NCBI RefSeq assembly: GCF_000732195.1
Contig: NZ_JNNU01000028.1
Coordinates: forward strand, 1 to 64,000
Length of the DNA: 64,000 bases
Source of the DNA: Neorhizobium vignae
GTDB lineage: Bacteria; Pseudomonadota; Alphaproteobacteria; Rhizobiales; Rhizobiaceae
Direction: 5' to 3'
Shown here: positions 33,903-43,235 of the stretch, piece after piece
Layout of the letters: each line of letters begins with the position of its first letter
Numbering within the stretch: the stretch's first letter is position 1
Position numbers and translations under genes: made by a program
The notes under the pieces: model-generated
Database searches by the model: none
What the model was told of the DNA's origin: nothing
The model's input: only the letters and a program-made list of their open reading frames with translations

Positions 33903-35372
33903 ATGGCCGGGATCAAGCCAGCTCGGGCGCTGATGTTTCAGGGAACGGGCTCGGATGTGGGCAAGTCGCTGGTCGTGGCCGGACTTGCCCGCGCCTTTAC
34001 GCTGCGCGGCCTGAAGATCATGCCGTTCAAGCCGCAGAACATGTCGAACAATGCGGCGGTCACCGCGGATGGCGGCGAGATCGGCCGGGCGCAGGCGCTG
34101 CAGGCGCGGGCCGCGGGGGTGCCGCTCAGCGTCCATATGAACCCGGTGCTCTTGAAGCCACAGAGCGAGGTCGGCGCGCAGGTGGTAGTTCAGGGCAAGG
34201 TCGAAGGCAATGCCAAGGCCGCCGAGTATCAGATCCTGAAACGGACACTGATGCCGCGGGTTCTGGAAAGTTTCGATATCCTCCGCGACCAGGCCGATCT
34301 CGTCCTGGTCGAAGGCGCCGGCAGTGCGTCGGAAATCAATCTTCGCCATAACGACATCGCCAATATGGGGTTTGCCCGGGCCGCCGACGTGCCGGTGGTG
34401 CTGATCGGCGATATCGACCGCGGCGGGGTGATCGCCAGCCTTGCCGGCACAAAGCTGGTGCTCGATCCCGAGGATGCGGCGATGATCCGGGGCTTCATCG
34501 TCAACCGGTTTCGCGGCGATCCGGCATTGTTTGCCGAGGGCATGCGGATGATCGAAGAATTTACCGGCTGGCAGTCGATCGGGCTGCTGCCGCATTTTTC
34601 CGATGCGGCCCGGCTGCCGGCGGAAGATGCGCTGGGCCTCAATGCGCCTTCGGTACGGAAGGCGGGTGCGAAGATCAGGATCGCAGTGCCGATCCTGCCG
34701 CATATCTCCAATTTCGACGATCTCGATCCGCTGGAAGCGGAGCCGGATATCGATCTGATCCGGGTCCGGCGGGGGCAGGTCATCCCCGGCGATTGCGATC
34801 TCGTGCTGCTCACCGGTTCGAAGGCGACGATATCCGACCTGGCTGCGCTGAAGGAGGCCGGTTTCGACGTGGATATCGCCGCGCATGTCCGCCGCGGCGG
34901 GCGGGTGCTCGGTCTCTGCGGCGGATACCAGATGCTCGGCAAGACGATTTCCGATCCGGAAGGGACGGAAGGGCCGCCCGGCTCGATCGACGGGCTTGGC
35001 CTGCTGGATGTCGAGACGGTTCTTGCGGGCGATAAACGGCTGGAAGCCGTTGCGGGCGCGAGTTTCGACGGAATCTCCCTGTCCGGATATGAAATGCATA
35101 TCGGGAGAACCACCGGTGCCGATTGCGTGCGACCGTTCTCCGTGATCGGCGGTAATTCGGAAGGTGCGATATCGGCGGATGGCCGGGTCTGGGGCACCTA
35201 TCTGCATGGACTGTTCTCGGACGACCGGCAGCGGTCGGCATGGCTGACGCGGCTCGGCGGCTCGGAATCAGGCCTGGATTACGAGGCCGGCGTCGATGCG
35301 GTGCTTGACCGGCTGGCCGGCCACATGGAAAAGCACCTTGATCTCGATGGACTGCTCAAACTTGCCAGATGA
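33903..35372 (+). CDS. cobQ: cobyric acid synthase
   Basis: 489 residues. The N-terminal domain has the P-loop-like [17 protein letters not shown] near 13 and [13 protein letters not shown] near 44; the C-terminal glutaminase domain has [15 protein letters not shown] with nucleophile Cys near 337 and a late GTYLHGLF. It amidates the b, d, e and g side chains of adenosylcobyrinic a,c-diamide. Its 3' end overlaps cobD on the other strand by 17 bp. Confidence 0.96.
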   Translation: MAGIKPARALMFQGTGSDVGKSLVVAGLARAFTLRGLKIMPFKPQNMSNNAAVTADGGEIGRAQALQARAAGVPLSVHMNPVLLKPQSEVGAQVVVQGKVEGNAKAAEYQILKRTLMPRVLESFDILRDQADLVLVEGAGSASEINLRHNDIANMGFARAADVPVVLIGDIDRGGVIASLAGTKLVLDPEDAAMIRGFIVNRFRGDPALFAEGMRMIEEFTGWQSIGLLPHFSDAARLPAEDALGLNAPSVRKAGAKIRIAVPILPHISNFDDLDPLEAEPDIDLIRVRRGQVIPGDCDLVLLTGSKATISDLAALKEAGFDVDIAAHVRRGGRVLGLCGGYQMLGKTISDPEGTEGPPGSIDGLGLLDVETVLAGDKRLEAVAGASFDGISLSGYEMHIGRTTGADCVRPFSVIGGNSEGAISADGRVWGTYLHGLFSDDRQRSAWLTRLGGSESGLDYEAGVDAVLDRLAGHMEKHLDLDGLLKLAR

Positions 35373-36321
35373 TCAGCGCCAGGAGGCCGAAAAGGCCGAT
35401 CAGCAGGGCGTCGGCGACGCGGGCAAGCTTCAGCGCGCGGCGGATGTCGTCGTAGTTGAGTTCGGAACGGCCGCCCTCGCCCATGAACCGGGCCTCGATC
35501 ATCTGTCCGCCATAGCTGCGCGGTCCGGCGAGCGCAATGCCGAGCGCGCCGGCCATCGCCGCTTCCGGCCAGCCGGCATTCGGCGAGCGGTGATGGCGGG
35601 CATCCCGCCTGATGGCCCGGATCGCGTTGCCCGGCGAGGCGTGATCGATGAAGCCCGCTGCGACCACGAAAAGAAGGGCGCTCAGGCGCGAGGCGGGCAG
35701 GTTTATGAGGTCGTCGAAACGCGCGGCCGCCCAGCCGAAGGCTTCGTATCGCGGCACCTTGTGGCCGATCATGCTGTCGGCGGTATTGGCCGCCTTGTAG
35801 CCGACGCCACCCGCAAGACCGCCGATCCCCATCCAGAAGGCCGGCGCCACGACGCCGTCCGAAAAATTCTCGGCGAGGCTCTCGATCGCCGCGCGGCAGA
35901 CGGCCGCTTCGTCGAGCTTTTCCGGATCGCGCCCGACGATTTTCGAGACCGCTTTCCGTCCGGCGTCCAGGCCTCCGTCCCGCAGCGCCGTCGCGACGGC
36001 CTCGACATGGGTTTCAAGGCTCTTCTGCGCCGGCAGGCTCGCAGCGATCACGACCAGCAGGATCGGCCCGAGGGGGATCATTCTCAGGTCGTATTCGATC
36101 ACCAGGCCGAGCAGGATGGTGATGCCGAGAAGTGCCAGAAGCGCGTAAACGCCCTTTCGCTTGCGCGTGGAGAAGTCGTCGCTTTCGCGGTTCAGATCGC
36201 GGTCGAGCCGGGATATCAGTGCGCCGATCCAGGTGACCGGATGACCGATGCGCCGGAACAGCCAGTCCGGATAACCCACGATGCGCTCCACGATCAGGGC
36301 GAAAAATGCGAGAAGGAACAT
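35356..36321 (-). CDS. cobD: adenosylcobinamide-phosphate synthase (CobD/CbiB)
   Basis: 321 residues with four to five membrane segments, beginning [20 protein letters not shown], then [34 protein letters not shown] near 167 and [11 protein letters not shown]. It attaches the aminopropanol arm to adenosylcobyric acid. ATG 36321 is chosen; the open frame further upstream runs through cobC. Its start codon overlaps the cobC start codon on the opposite strand, and its end overlaps cobQ by 17 bp. Confidence 0.94.
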   Translation of the reverse strand: MFLLAFFALIVERIVGYPDWLFRRIGHPVTWIGALISRLDRDLNRESDDFSTRKRKGVYALLALLGITILLGLVIEYDLRMIPLGPILLVVIAASLPAQKSLETHVEAVATALRDGGLDAGRKAVSKIVGRDPEKLDEAAVCRAAIESLAENFSDGVVAPAFWMGIGGLAGGVGYKAANTADSMIGHKVPRYEAFGWAAARFDDLINLPASRLSALLFVVAAGFIDHASPGNAIRAIRRDARHHRSPNAGWPEAAMAGALGIALAGPRSYGGQMIEARFMGEGGRSELNYDDIRRALKLARVADALLIGLFGLLALIIWQV

Positions 36322-37348
36322 GAAGTTGGCAGACCCTGAGATTGGCGAAGAAATTGGCGATCCGATACAGCACGGCGGCAATCTTTCCCGCGCCCGGGCG
36401 CTGTTTCCACATGCGCCGGAACCTTGGGTCGATCTTTCCACCGGTATCAGCCCGCATTCCTATCCGCATTCGCCCCTGCCCGACAATGCTTTCACGCGAC
36501 TGCCTGACGTCGCATCGGCGGAAAGGCTGAAGGCCCTTGCCGCTGCTGCCTACGGTGCCTCCTCGCCGGCACATGTCGCGGCGGGGCCGGGAACGCAGAT
36601 ACTATTGCCGATGGTCGCCGATCTGATCGCGCGGAAAGGCCAGGCTGCGGTTCTTTCGCCGACCTATGCGGAGCATGCCCGCGCGGCGCGGTTGGCTGGC
36701 TTTGAGGTCAGCGAAACCGCCGAGCTGGATCGGCTGACGGAAGTGGACCTCGCCGTCATCGTCAATCCCAACAACCCGACCGGCCGTATCGTCCCCCGTG
36801 CGGATCTTCTGGCGCTTGCCGCAATCATGCGTGCAAAGGGCGGGCTGCTGGTCGTGGACGAGGCCTTCATGGACGTTTCGGAAGCGTCAAGCGTCGCCGA
36901 CGCGGTCGATGCCGGCGGACTGGTGGTACTGCGGTCCTTCGGCAAGTTCTACGGCATGGCCGGCCTGCGGCTCGGCTTTGTGATATCGCACCCGCAAACG
37001 ATCGCGCGGATCCAGAACCGGCTCGGCCCCTGGGCGGTGTCCGGCCCGGCATTGCACGTGGCAAATGAGGCGCTCGGCGATACCGCATGGCAGAATGCGA
37101 TGCGGCTGAAGCTGAAAGAGGAAGCGGCGCGGCTGGATGCTCTGCTCGGCGCTGCCGGAATACCTGTTGTAGGCGGAACATCGCTCTTCCGCTTCATCCG
37201 CGATCCGCGGGCGCAGGTGATTTTCCGGCACCTCGGGGAGCAGGGCATTCTTGTGCGCCGGTTCGAGGAACGACCCGATGATCTGAGGATCGGCCTTCCC
37301 AGCGAGAGCGACTGGCCACGGCTCGAAGGAGCCTTGAAAACTATTTAG
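36320..37348 (+). CDS. cobC: threonine-phosphate decarboxylase-like aminotransferase
   Basis: 342 residues of the fold type I PLP family: WVDLSTGISPHSYP near 34, VNPNNPTGRIV near 150, LLVVDEAFMDV near 174 and the PLP lysine in RSFGKFYGMAGLRLGF near 205. CobC-type proteins supply (R)-1-aminopropan-2-ol phosphate for the nucleotide arm, the partner step to CobD. A GAGAAGGAAC site precedes ATG 36320. The gene meets the P1 peptidase gene with an 8-bp convergent overlap. Confidence 0.93.
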   Translation: MKLADPEIGEEIGDPIQHGGNLSRARALFPHAPEPWVDLSTGISPHSYPHSPLPDNAFTRLPDVASAERLKALAAAAYGASSPAHVAAGPGTQILLPMVADLIARKGQAAVLSPTYAEHARAARLAGFEVSETAELDRLTEVDLAVIVNPNNPTGRIVPRADLLALAAIMRAKGGLLVVDEAFMDVSEASSVADAVDAGGLVVLRSFGKFYGMAGLRLGFVISHPQTIARIQNRLGPWAVSGPALHVANEALGDTAWQNAMRLKLKEEAARLDALLGAAGIPVVGGTSLFRFIRDPRAQVIFRHLGEQGILVRRFEERPDDLRIGLPSESDWPRLEGALKTI

Positions 37349-38339
37349 CCGGCGAAGTGAATTTGTCGCGCCACGCGATCTGGGCGTTTGCAACGGGCAG
37401 GGCCGTCGCCTCGTAGACGCCACGGGCTACGGCTCGGGCGGTCACCAGCGTCGCCAGATGGCAGATTTCCATGAAATCCGACGGGTCGTTTAACGGTTTA
37501 GCGCCAGTCGCCGCCGAGAAGATCGTGTCGCCATCAAACGGCAGGTGCGCCGGCAGGATCGCCCGGGCGAGGCCGTCATGGGCGAGGATGGAAAGCCGGT
37601 GCGCCTGCGCCTTGGTCAGCACGGCATCGGTGACGATGACGCCTATGGTCGTTGAGGTCACGTTGCGGCCCTTGAGGCGCATGCGATTGTCGAAAGTGGG
37701 AGGCAGTCCAAGACCGCCGAATTCCTTCTTTTCCTCAAAGGGAGCCGCCCAGAAATGTGGGCCTTCGCCGATTGTCGCCGAGCCCAGCGCATTGGCGGCT
37801 ACGAGCGCCGCAACCCAATGACCGGAAGATGACTTGGCGCTTGCCGAGCCGATGCCGCCCTTGAACGTCGCGGTCGTGGCGCCCGTGCCGGCTCCGATGG
37901 TTCCGAGGGTGAATGGAGTCTTGGCGGCGGCCTTGAACGCCTCGTAGCCCATTTCGCGATAGGGCGAATGCAGGCCCCAGTCCTTGTCGCCGCCGTTCAG
38001 CAGGTCCATCAGGATCGCCTGCGGCACGATCGGCACGCGGACGCTGCCGACCTGGAAGCCGCGGCCGATCTCGCGCAGGCCCGACTGCACGCCGCCGGCC
38101 GCATCCAGCCCGAAGGCAGAGCCGCCGGACAGAACGAAGGCATCGACAGTCTGTACAGTCATGGAAGGATCGAGCAGGGCGGTATCCCGCCCGCCCGGCG
38201 CACCGCCGAGCACGGAGCCGGAGGCGATCGCCGGTTCGTCGAAGACAATCGCGGTGACGCCCGACCCTAGGGCAAGATCGGTGGCGTGGCCGACGGCCAC
38301 GCCTTCGATATCCGTCAACAGATTCAGCCTATTCGCCAT
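37341..38339 (-). CDS. P1-family (DmpA-like) aminopeptidase/amidase
   Basis: 332 residues of the Ntn-hydrolase-like S58 family. Landmarks: NLLTDIEGVAVGHATD near 5, VLSGGSAFGLDAAGGV near 70, GAGTGATTATFKGGIGSASA near 150, where the self-cleavage and nucleophilic Ser/Thr are expected, and DNRMRLKGRNVTSTTIGVIV near 215. Such enzymes release N-terminal residues or cleave beta-peptides and amides. It starts 3 bp after the aldehyde dehydrogenase gene, so it is probably the last gene of the pipecolate operon; what it cleaves there is unclear. Confidence 0.88.
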   Translation of the reverse strand: MANRLNLLTDIEGVAVGHATDLALGSGVTAIVFDEPAIASGSVLGGAPGGRDTALLDPSMTVQTVDAFVLSGGSAFGLDAAGGVQSGLREIGRGFQVGSVRVPIVPQAILMDLLNGGDKDWGLHSPYREMGYEAFKAAAKTPFTLGTIGAGTGATTATFKGGIGSASAKSSSGHWVAALVAANALGSATIGEGPHFWAAPFEEKKEFGGLGLPPTFDNRMRLKGRNVTSTTIGVIVTDAVLTKAQAHRLSILAHDGLARAILPAHLPFDGDTIFSAATGAKPLNDPSDFMEICHLATLVTARAVARGVYEATALPVANAQIAWRDKFTSPAK

Positions 38340-38342
38340 CGG

Positions 38343-39884
38343 TTATTCGATGTCGAATTTGACGCCCTGCGCGAGCGGCAGGGTACGGCCGTAGTTCAGG
38401 GTGTTGGTGGCGCGGCGCATATAGACGCGCCAAGCGTCGGAGCCGGATTCGCGGCCGCCGCCGGTTTCCTTCTCGCCGCCGAACGCGCCGCCGATTTCGG
38501 CGCCCGAGGGGCCGATATTGACGTTGGCGATGCCGCAATCCGAACCGCGGGCGGAGACGAAGGTTTCGGCCTCGCGCATGTCATTGGTGAAGATCGAGGA
38601 GGAAAGGCCCTGCGGCACGTCATTGTGCAGGTGGAGCGCCTCGTCGAAGCTCGAATATTTCATCACGTAGAGGATCGGGGCGAAAGTCTCATCCTTGACC
38701 GGACCGGTCTGGGCCGGCATCTCGACGATCGCCGGGCGGACATAATAGGCGTCTGCCGCCTCGTCCTGGTGAACACGTTCGCCGCCGGTCACCTTGCCGC
38801 CTTCGGCCTTGGCGGCTTCCAGCGCATCTCGCATCTTGTCGTAGGCGGCCTTGTCGATCAGCGGGCCGACGAGATTGCCGTTTTCGAGCGGGCTGCCGAT
38901 CGTCACGGACTGGTAGGCCTTGGCGAGACGGGGCACCAGCGTTTCGTAGACGCTGTCATGCACGAACAGACGGCGCAACGAGGTGCAGCGCTGGCCGGCC
39001 GTGCCCATGGCGGCGAAGGCGACGCCGCGGAGCGTCAGGTCGAGATCGGCGGTCGGGGCGACGATCGCAGCATTGTTGCCGCCGAGTTCCAGCAGCGAGC
39101 GGGCGAAGCGCGATGCAAGCCGCGGGCCGACGGCCCGGCCCATCGCGGTGGAGCCGGTTGCGGAAACCAGCGGGATCTTGTCGTGATCGACGAGGACTTC
39201 ACCGATGTCGCGGCCGCCGATCAGAAGGGTCGAGAGGTTCTTTGGTGCCTTTCCGCCGTCGGCGACGAAACGGGCGAGCGCCTTTTCGAAGATCGCCTGG
39301 GTGGCGAGCGCGGTCAGCGGCGTCTTTTCGGACGGCTTCCAGACGGTGGAATTGCCGCAGACGATGGCGAGCGCCGCATTCCAGGACCAGACGGCGACCG
39401 GGAAGTTGAAGGCGGAAATGATGCCGATCGCGCCGAGCGGATGCCAGGTTTCCATCATCCGGTGCTCGGAGCGTTCGGTGGCGATGGTCAGGCCGTAGAG
39501 CTGGCGGGAAAGGCCGACCGCGAAATCGCAGATGTCGATCATTTCCTGCACTTCGCCGAGGCCTTCGGAGGTGACCTTGCCGACTTCGATCGAAACCAGC
39601 CGGCCGAGCGCCGTCTTGGCTGCGCGCAGTTCCTCGCCGAGCAGGCGGATCAGTTCGCCGCGCTTCGGGGCCGGCACCAGACGCCATTCGAGGAAGGCTG
39701 CGTGGGCAGCATCGATCGCCTTTGCGGCGCCTGCGGCGGTTTCTTCCGGCAGCTTGCCGATCTCTTTGCCGGTGATCGGCGAACGGACGGCGAGCGTGCC
39801 GCCGGTATAACTTTCGGCCTTTACGCCGAGACCGCCCAGAATGTTTTTCACTTCAGCGGCGAGATCGAGAGTGGCGAGCGTCAT
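38343..39884 (-). CDS. amaB: L-aminoadipate-semialdehyde (piperideine-6-carboxylate) dehydrogenase, ALDH7 type
   Basis: 513 residues. Aldehyde dehydrogenase core: SAFNFPVAVWSWNAALAI near 160, the general-base Glu in LELGGNNAAIVAP near 263 and the nucleophile Cys in TAGQRCTSLRRLFVHD near 300. The NNAAI form and RCTSLRR fit the ALDH7/AmaB group, which oxidises 2-aminoadipate 6-semialdehyde to aminoadipate. It follows the FAD oxidase by 56 bp and precedes the P1 peptidase by 3 bp. The substrate assignment rests on subfamily resemblance plus context. Confidence 0.88.
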   Translation of the reverse strand: MTLATLDLAAEVKNILGGLGVKAESYTGGTLAVRSPITGKEIGKLPEETAAGAAKAIDAAHAAFLEWRLVPAPKRGELIRLLGEELRAAKTALGRLVSIEVGKVTSEGLGEVQEMIDICDFAVGLSRQLYGLTIATERSEHRMMETWHPLGAIGIISAFNFPVAVWSWNAALAIVCGNSTVWKPSEKTPLTALATQAIFEKALARFVADGGKAPKNLSTLLIGGRDIGEVLVDHDKIPLVSATGSTAMGRAVGPRLASRFARSLLELGGNNAAIVAPTADLDLTLRGVAFAAMGTAGQRCTSLRRLFVHDSVYETLVPRLAKAYQSVTIGSPLENGNLVGPLIDKAAYDKMRDALEAAKAEGGKVTGGERVHQDEAADAYYVRPAIVEMPAQTGPVKDETFAPILYVMKYSSFDEALHLHNDVPQGLSSSIFTNDMREAETFVSARGSDCGIANVNIGPSGAEIGGAFGGEKETGGGRESGSDAWRVYMRRATNTLNYGRTLPLAQGVKFDIE

Positions 39885-39940
39885 GTCAGTCTCCGGATGT
39901 GTAATTTTCGTCAATCTACAAGTCGGTGGCGGTTTCGCAA

Positions 39941-41224
39941 TCAGAACCGCTCGCCGGCGAAATGGGCGACCTGTGCGCCCGTTTCGTAATAAGCTTCCTT
40001 GATGGCGCGGAAGCCGGGTTCCTGAACCTCGGTCAGCGGCAGCGGGAGGTCGGCTTCCGAAACCTCGCCGAGGATATGGCGTGCCAGCAGCTTGCCGAAC
40101 GTCGTGCCCGGGGCGATGCCGCGGCCATTGTAACCGGAAAAACCGAGGACGTTGCGGCGGAATTTATGGAAACGCGGCAGAGCATTGTCGGTCATGCCGA
40201 TCTGGCCATACCATTCGGCCTCGAATTCCACATCTCCGAGCTGCGGAAAGAGCCGTTTCAGCGAGCGCCGCGCCCAGCTCTTGTGGATACCCGTTCCGGT
40301 GCCGCGCAGTGCGCCGACCGAACCGAAAACGAGCCGGCCGGCCTGGTCCATGCGGAAGGAGGAGAGGATGTCCTTGGTGTCCCAGCAGCCTTCTCGACCG
40401 GGCAGGATCGAGCGGCGCAGGTTGTCGCCGAGGGGCGTGGTGGCAAGGTTGAAATAGGGCAGATAGACCTGTTCGCGGCGCACCTGCTCCCAAGGGCCGG
40501 TGCTATAGGCGTCGGTCGCGACGATGATCCAATCGGCGGTCACTTCGCCGGAGGCCGTCCTGACGACCTTCCGGCCGTTGACGTCATCCGTGCCGGTCAC
40601 CGCGCTGCCGGTATGGAGCTTGGCGCCGGCCTTCACCGCCGCATGGGCAAGACCACGCGCATAGGCAAGCGGCTGCAACGTGCCGGCGCGCATGTCGAGC
40701 AGCGATCCGGCATAGGCACTGGAACCAACACGCCTTTCCGTCTCGGCGGCATCGAGCAAGGTCACCGGCGCGCCGCGCTTCTGCCATTGGCGAGCGCGCT
40801 CCACCAGTTCCTTCAGCCCTTCCGGACCAACGGCGCAATGCAGCGTGCCGCTCTTTTCCAGTTCGCAGGCGATGGCGTGTTTCTCGATCAGTTCGCGGAC
40901 CAGGGCAGGGCCGCTGCCGAGCAGGTCGAGCAGGCGTTCGCCGTAGATGGGACCGAGTTCCTTGGGGAAATCGTCGGGCATCACCCACATGCCGGCATTG
41001 ATGAGGCCGACATTGCGGCCGGCGCCGCCGAAACCGATCTCCGCGGCTTCGAGCAGTACGACATCCGTTCCGGCCTCTGCGAGATGCAGGGCCGCCGAAA
41101 GGCCCGTGTAGCCGCCGCCGACGATCACCACGTCGGCCGATATAGCCTCCTCCAGCCGGGTGGTGAGCGGCGGGGCGGGGGCGGTCTTTTCCCAGAGGCC
41201 GTGAGAGCGGGGATCGTTCAGCAT
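39941..41224 (-). CDS. amaA: FAD-dependent amino-acid oxidase, probable L-pipecolate oxidase
   Basis: 427 residues of the DAO/PuuB family. The FAD dinucleotide motif VVIVGGGYTGLSAA is at about 32-45, preceded by the SHGLWEKTAPAPPL segment common in gamma-glutamylputrescine and pipecolate oxidases. GYNGRGIAPGTTFGK near 367 is the C-terminal FAD contact. With an ALDH7 gene directly downstream, the likely reaction is L-pipecolate to piperideine-6-carboxylate, as with AmaA/AmaB of Pseudomonas putida. A polyamine or other amine substrate is possible. A divergent LysR gene starts 98 bp away. Confidence 0.8.
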   Translation of the reverse strand: MLNDPRSHGLWEKTAPAPPLTTRLEEAISADVVIVGGGYTGLSAALHLAEAGTDVVLLEAAEIGFGGAGRNVGLINAGMWVMPDDFPKELGPIYGERLLDLLGSGPALVRELIEKHAIACELEKSGTLHCAVGPEGLKELVERARQWQKRGAPVTLLDAAETERRVGSSAYAGSLLDMRAGTLQPLAYARGLAHAAVKAGAKLHTGSAVTGTDDVNGRKVVRTASGEVTADWIIVATDAYSTGPWEQVRREQVYLPYFNLATTPLGDNLRRSILPGREGCWDTKDILSSFRMDQAGRLVFGSVGALRGTGTGIHKSWARRSLKRLFPQLGDVEFEAEWYGQIGMTDNALPRFHKFRRNVLGFSGYNGRGIAPGTTFGKLLARHILGEVSEADLPLPLTEVQEPGFRAIKEAYYETGAQVAHFAGERF

Positions 41225-41322
41225 GATGATTGTCCGGGAGCGTTGATCGCCAACTCTTTACAGGGAGCCGTTATCGATGAATATCGACATGTTCTCAACA
41301 GATCATTCGCTGGAGGAATGAC

Positions 41323-42261
41323 ATGCTGCCGCCCCGGCGCTTTCTCCCGTCATTCTCGTTGCTCTCCGCCTTCGAGGCGGCTGCCCGCACCGGCAGCGTC
41401 ACGGCGGCGGCAAACGAGCTCGGCCTGACACAGAGCGCCGTCAGCCGTCAGATTTCGGCGCTGGAGAAACAGCTCGGCGTGGCGCTGTTTCTGCGCGAGC
41501 GCCAGACGATCCGGCTGACGCTTGCCGGCGACGGTTATGCCCGCGAGGTGCGGGAGGCGCTCAGGCGCATTTCGCATGCTTCGCTCAATCTCAGGGCCAA
41601 TCCCTCCGGCGGCACGCTGAACCTTGCCATCCTGCCGTTTTTCGGCACGCGCTGGCTGACGCCGCGGATCGGGCGTTTTCTCGATGCGCATCCGGGCATG
41701 GTCGTGAACCTGATCACACGGCTCGAACCGTTCGATTTCCGGTTCGACACGCTGGATGCCGCCATTCATTTCGGTGCGGCTCGCTGGCCGGGTGCGGCGC
41801 TTACCTTCCTGATGGATGAAGAAGTGCTGCCCGCATGCAGTCCGGAGTTCAGGACGCGGCACAATCTTCAAACTCCGGCCGACGTGCTGCAGGCGCCGCT
41901 TCTGCATCTCAATACGCGGCCGGACGCCTGGGAATTGTGGTTCTCGAAGAACCGCATCCCGTTCGATGCCTTGCATGGGATGCTGTTCGACCAGTTCATC
42001 ACCATGGTCGAGGCGGCAACCGCCGGCCTCGGTGCCGCGCTGCTGCCGCGGTTCCTGATCGGCCGGGAACTCGAGCAGGGTCTGCTGGTGCCGGCTGTGG
42101 ACGCCGAGAGGATGGAGACCGGCCAATATCATCTCGCCTATCCGCCTGACCGGGCCACCTACCCGCCGCTTGCCGCCTTCCGGGACTGGATCATCCGGGA
42201 AATCCACACGCAAGAGATTCGCCAGGATACGCTTGCGAACGGCGGCCGCATCGGCCAATAG
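41323..42261 (+). CDS. LysR-family transcriptional regulator
   Basis: 312 residues. The N-terminal helix-turn-helix is LSAFEAAARTGSVTAAANEL then LTQSAVSRQISALEKQLGVA (about 12-52), followed by the linker helix and a substrate-binding domain starting near GGTLNLAILPFFGTRWLTP. The RFLPSFSLLSAFEAAART form resembles GcvA/BetI-type LysR members. Divergent from the oxidase gene with a 98-bp shared gap, it is the likely regulator of that operon. Confidence 0.9.
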   Translation: MLPPRRFLPSFSLLSAFEAAARTGSVTAAANELGLTQSAVSRQISALEKQLGVALFLRERQTIRLTLAGDGYAREVREALRRISHASLNLRANPSGGTLNLAILPFFGTRWLTPRIGRFLDAHPGMVVNLITRLEPFDFRFDTLDAAIHFGAARWPGAALTFLMDEEVLPACSPEFRTRHNLQTPADVLQAPLLHLNTRPDAWELWFSKNRIPFDALHGMLFDQFITMVEAATAGLGAALLPRFLIGRELEQGLLVPAVDAERMETGQYHLAYPPDRATYPPLAAFRDWIIREIHTQEIRQDTLANGGRIGQ

Positions 42262-42314
42262 TCGGGCATGTCCATCATGATCGCGAAGGCGATCCGACCG
42301 ACGGGAAGACGTCC

Positions 42315-42551
42315 ATGAAACCTATTTTCGTCCAGCTCCGCTGCAAGCCCGGCAAGACCTACGAGGTTGCCGACGCCATCTACAAGACCGAGCTCGCCTC
42401 CGAACTCTATTCGACCAGCGGCGATTGGGATCTGTTGTTGAAGGTCTATATCAAGGACAACGACGAGATCGGCCGTTTCGTGAACGAGAAGATCGCTTCC
42501 ATCCCGGGCATCGAGCGCTCGCTGACGACGATGACTTTTACCGCGTTCTAG
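42315..42551 (+). CDS. stand-alone Lrp/AsnC ligand-binding (RAM) domain protein
   Basis: 78 residues forming a complete alpha-beta RAM domain: PIFVQLRCKPGKTYEVADAI, TSGDWDLLLKVYIKDNDEIG and SLTTMTFTAF. There is no DNA-binding helix-turn-helix. Such single-domain proteins bind amino acids and may modulate full-length Lrp proteins or enzymes. It lies 53 bp after the LysR gene, in the lysine/pipecolate neighbourhood, and is followed by a strong terminator. Confidence 0.9.
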   Translation: MKPIFVQLRCKPGKTYEVADAIYKTELASELYSTSGDWDLLLKVYIKDNDEIGRFVNEKIASIPGIERSLTTMTFTAF

Positions 42552-42560
42552 GCCCAATAA

Positions 42561-42585
42561 AAAAGCCGCCCATTGGGCGGCTTTT
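42561..42585. terminator. bidirectional intrinsic terminator
   Basis: AAAAGCCGCCC-ATT-GGGCGGCTTTT is a perfect 11-bp inverted repeat with A and T tracts at its ends. It would end transcription of the RAM-domain gene and, in the other direction, of the small gene at 42606-42803. Confidence 0.92.
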
Positions 42586-42605
42586 GGAACTGAACTTAAA
42601 AAATA

Positions 42606-42803
42606 TCAGACATGCGCCGCCGAGGCGCTGTTGCGCGAGCGAACCAGCTCGCGGATGGCCAGACGCACCTCGTCGGCAGAGCCGAAACGTTGCTCGTCCA
42701 GATCGATGACATGGAATTTCACGGCGATGAACTTCAGCCGGTCCGCGTCAGGAATGACAATGCCGACGGGCTCGCCGCCGAATTCGATTACTTGCTTCTG
42801 CAT
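42606..42803 (-). CDS. small conserved-looking protein, 65 residues
   Basis: Soluble, with a beta-alpha pattern: VIEFGGEPVGIVIPDADRL, LKFIAVKFHVIDLDEQ, then a helix DEVRLAIRELVRSR. Composition and length suggest a real small protein; I do not recognise a named family. It lies alone and ends 20 bp from the bidirectional terminator, which supports it being a transcribed unit. Confidence 0.65.
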   Translation of the reverse strand: MQKQVIEFGGEPVGIVIPDADRLKFIAVKFHVIDLDEQRFGSADEVRLAIRELVRSRNSASAAHV

Positions 42804-42878
42804 GGCAGACTCCCGCTTTGGCTGCTTGCGACGCAGCTCTGGCGAATGAAAATTTTCAGGAACGATTGAACTGAAGCG

Positions 42879-42971
42879 TTACATTCGACAGCACGGAAGG
42901 GAGCGGCGATCCGTGCCATTCATTTTGAACGCGACCTCACCAAAGGTGGCGACGCGGACGAATTTAAACAT
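42879..42971 (-). CDS. possible 30-residue small ORF in an otherwise gene-poor stretch
   Basis: ATG 42971 has a good GGGAGAG site 4 bases upstream and the frame encodes MFKFVRVATFGEVAFKMNGT plus ten more residues. The ribosome binding site is the main evidence. The rest of 42804-43235 shows no other gene; it should contain the promoter of the 65-residue gene. This could be an expressed small protein, a leader peptide or chance. Confidence 0.3.
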   Translation of the reverse strand: MFKFVRVATFGEVAFKMNGTDRRSLPCCRM

Positions 42972-43235
42972 GTCACTCTCCCTTCATGGTGTTGCGCGAA
43001 AATCAGCCAGACTCAGCAGGCCGAACGGAAATCATCTGTAGGCGAATCCCACAAAATGATCAACGAAAATCAATCTACCTAGAATTTTTTTCCGACTGAT
43101 GACAGGAAGAAGGCCGAATTGTGAAATTTCATTCGCGATTCTTGGCCGCCGCCCGTCAGCCCAGAGATAGGTGGCTTTTCCACCCAAGCAAGGATCGACG
43201 GTGGAAAATTTCCGGCAAGGACCGGATCGGCCAGC

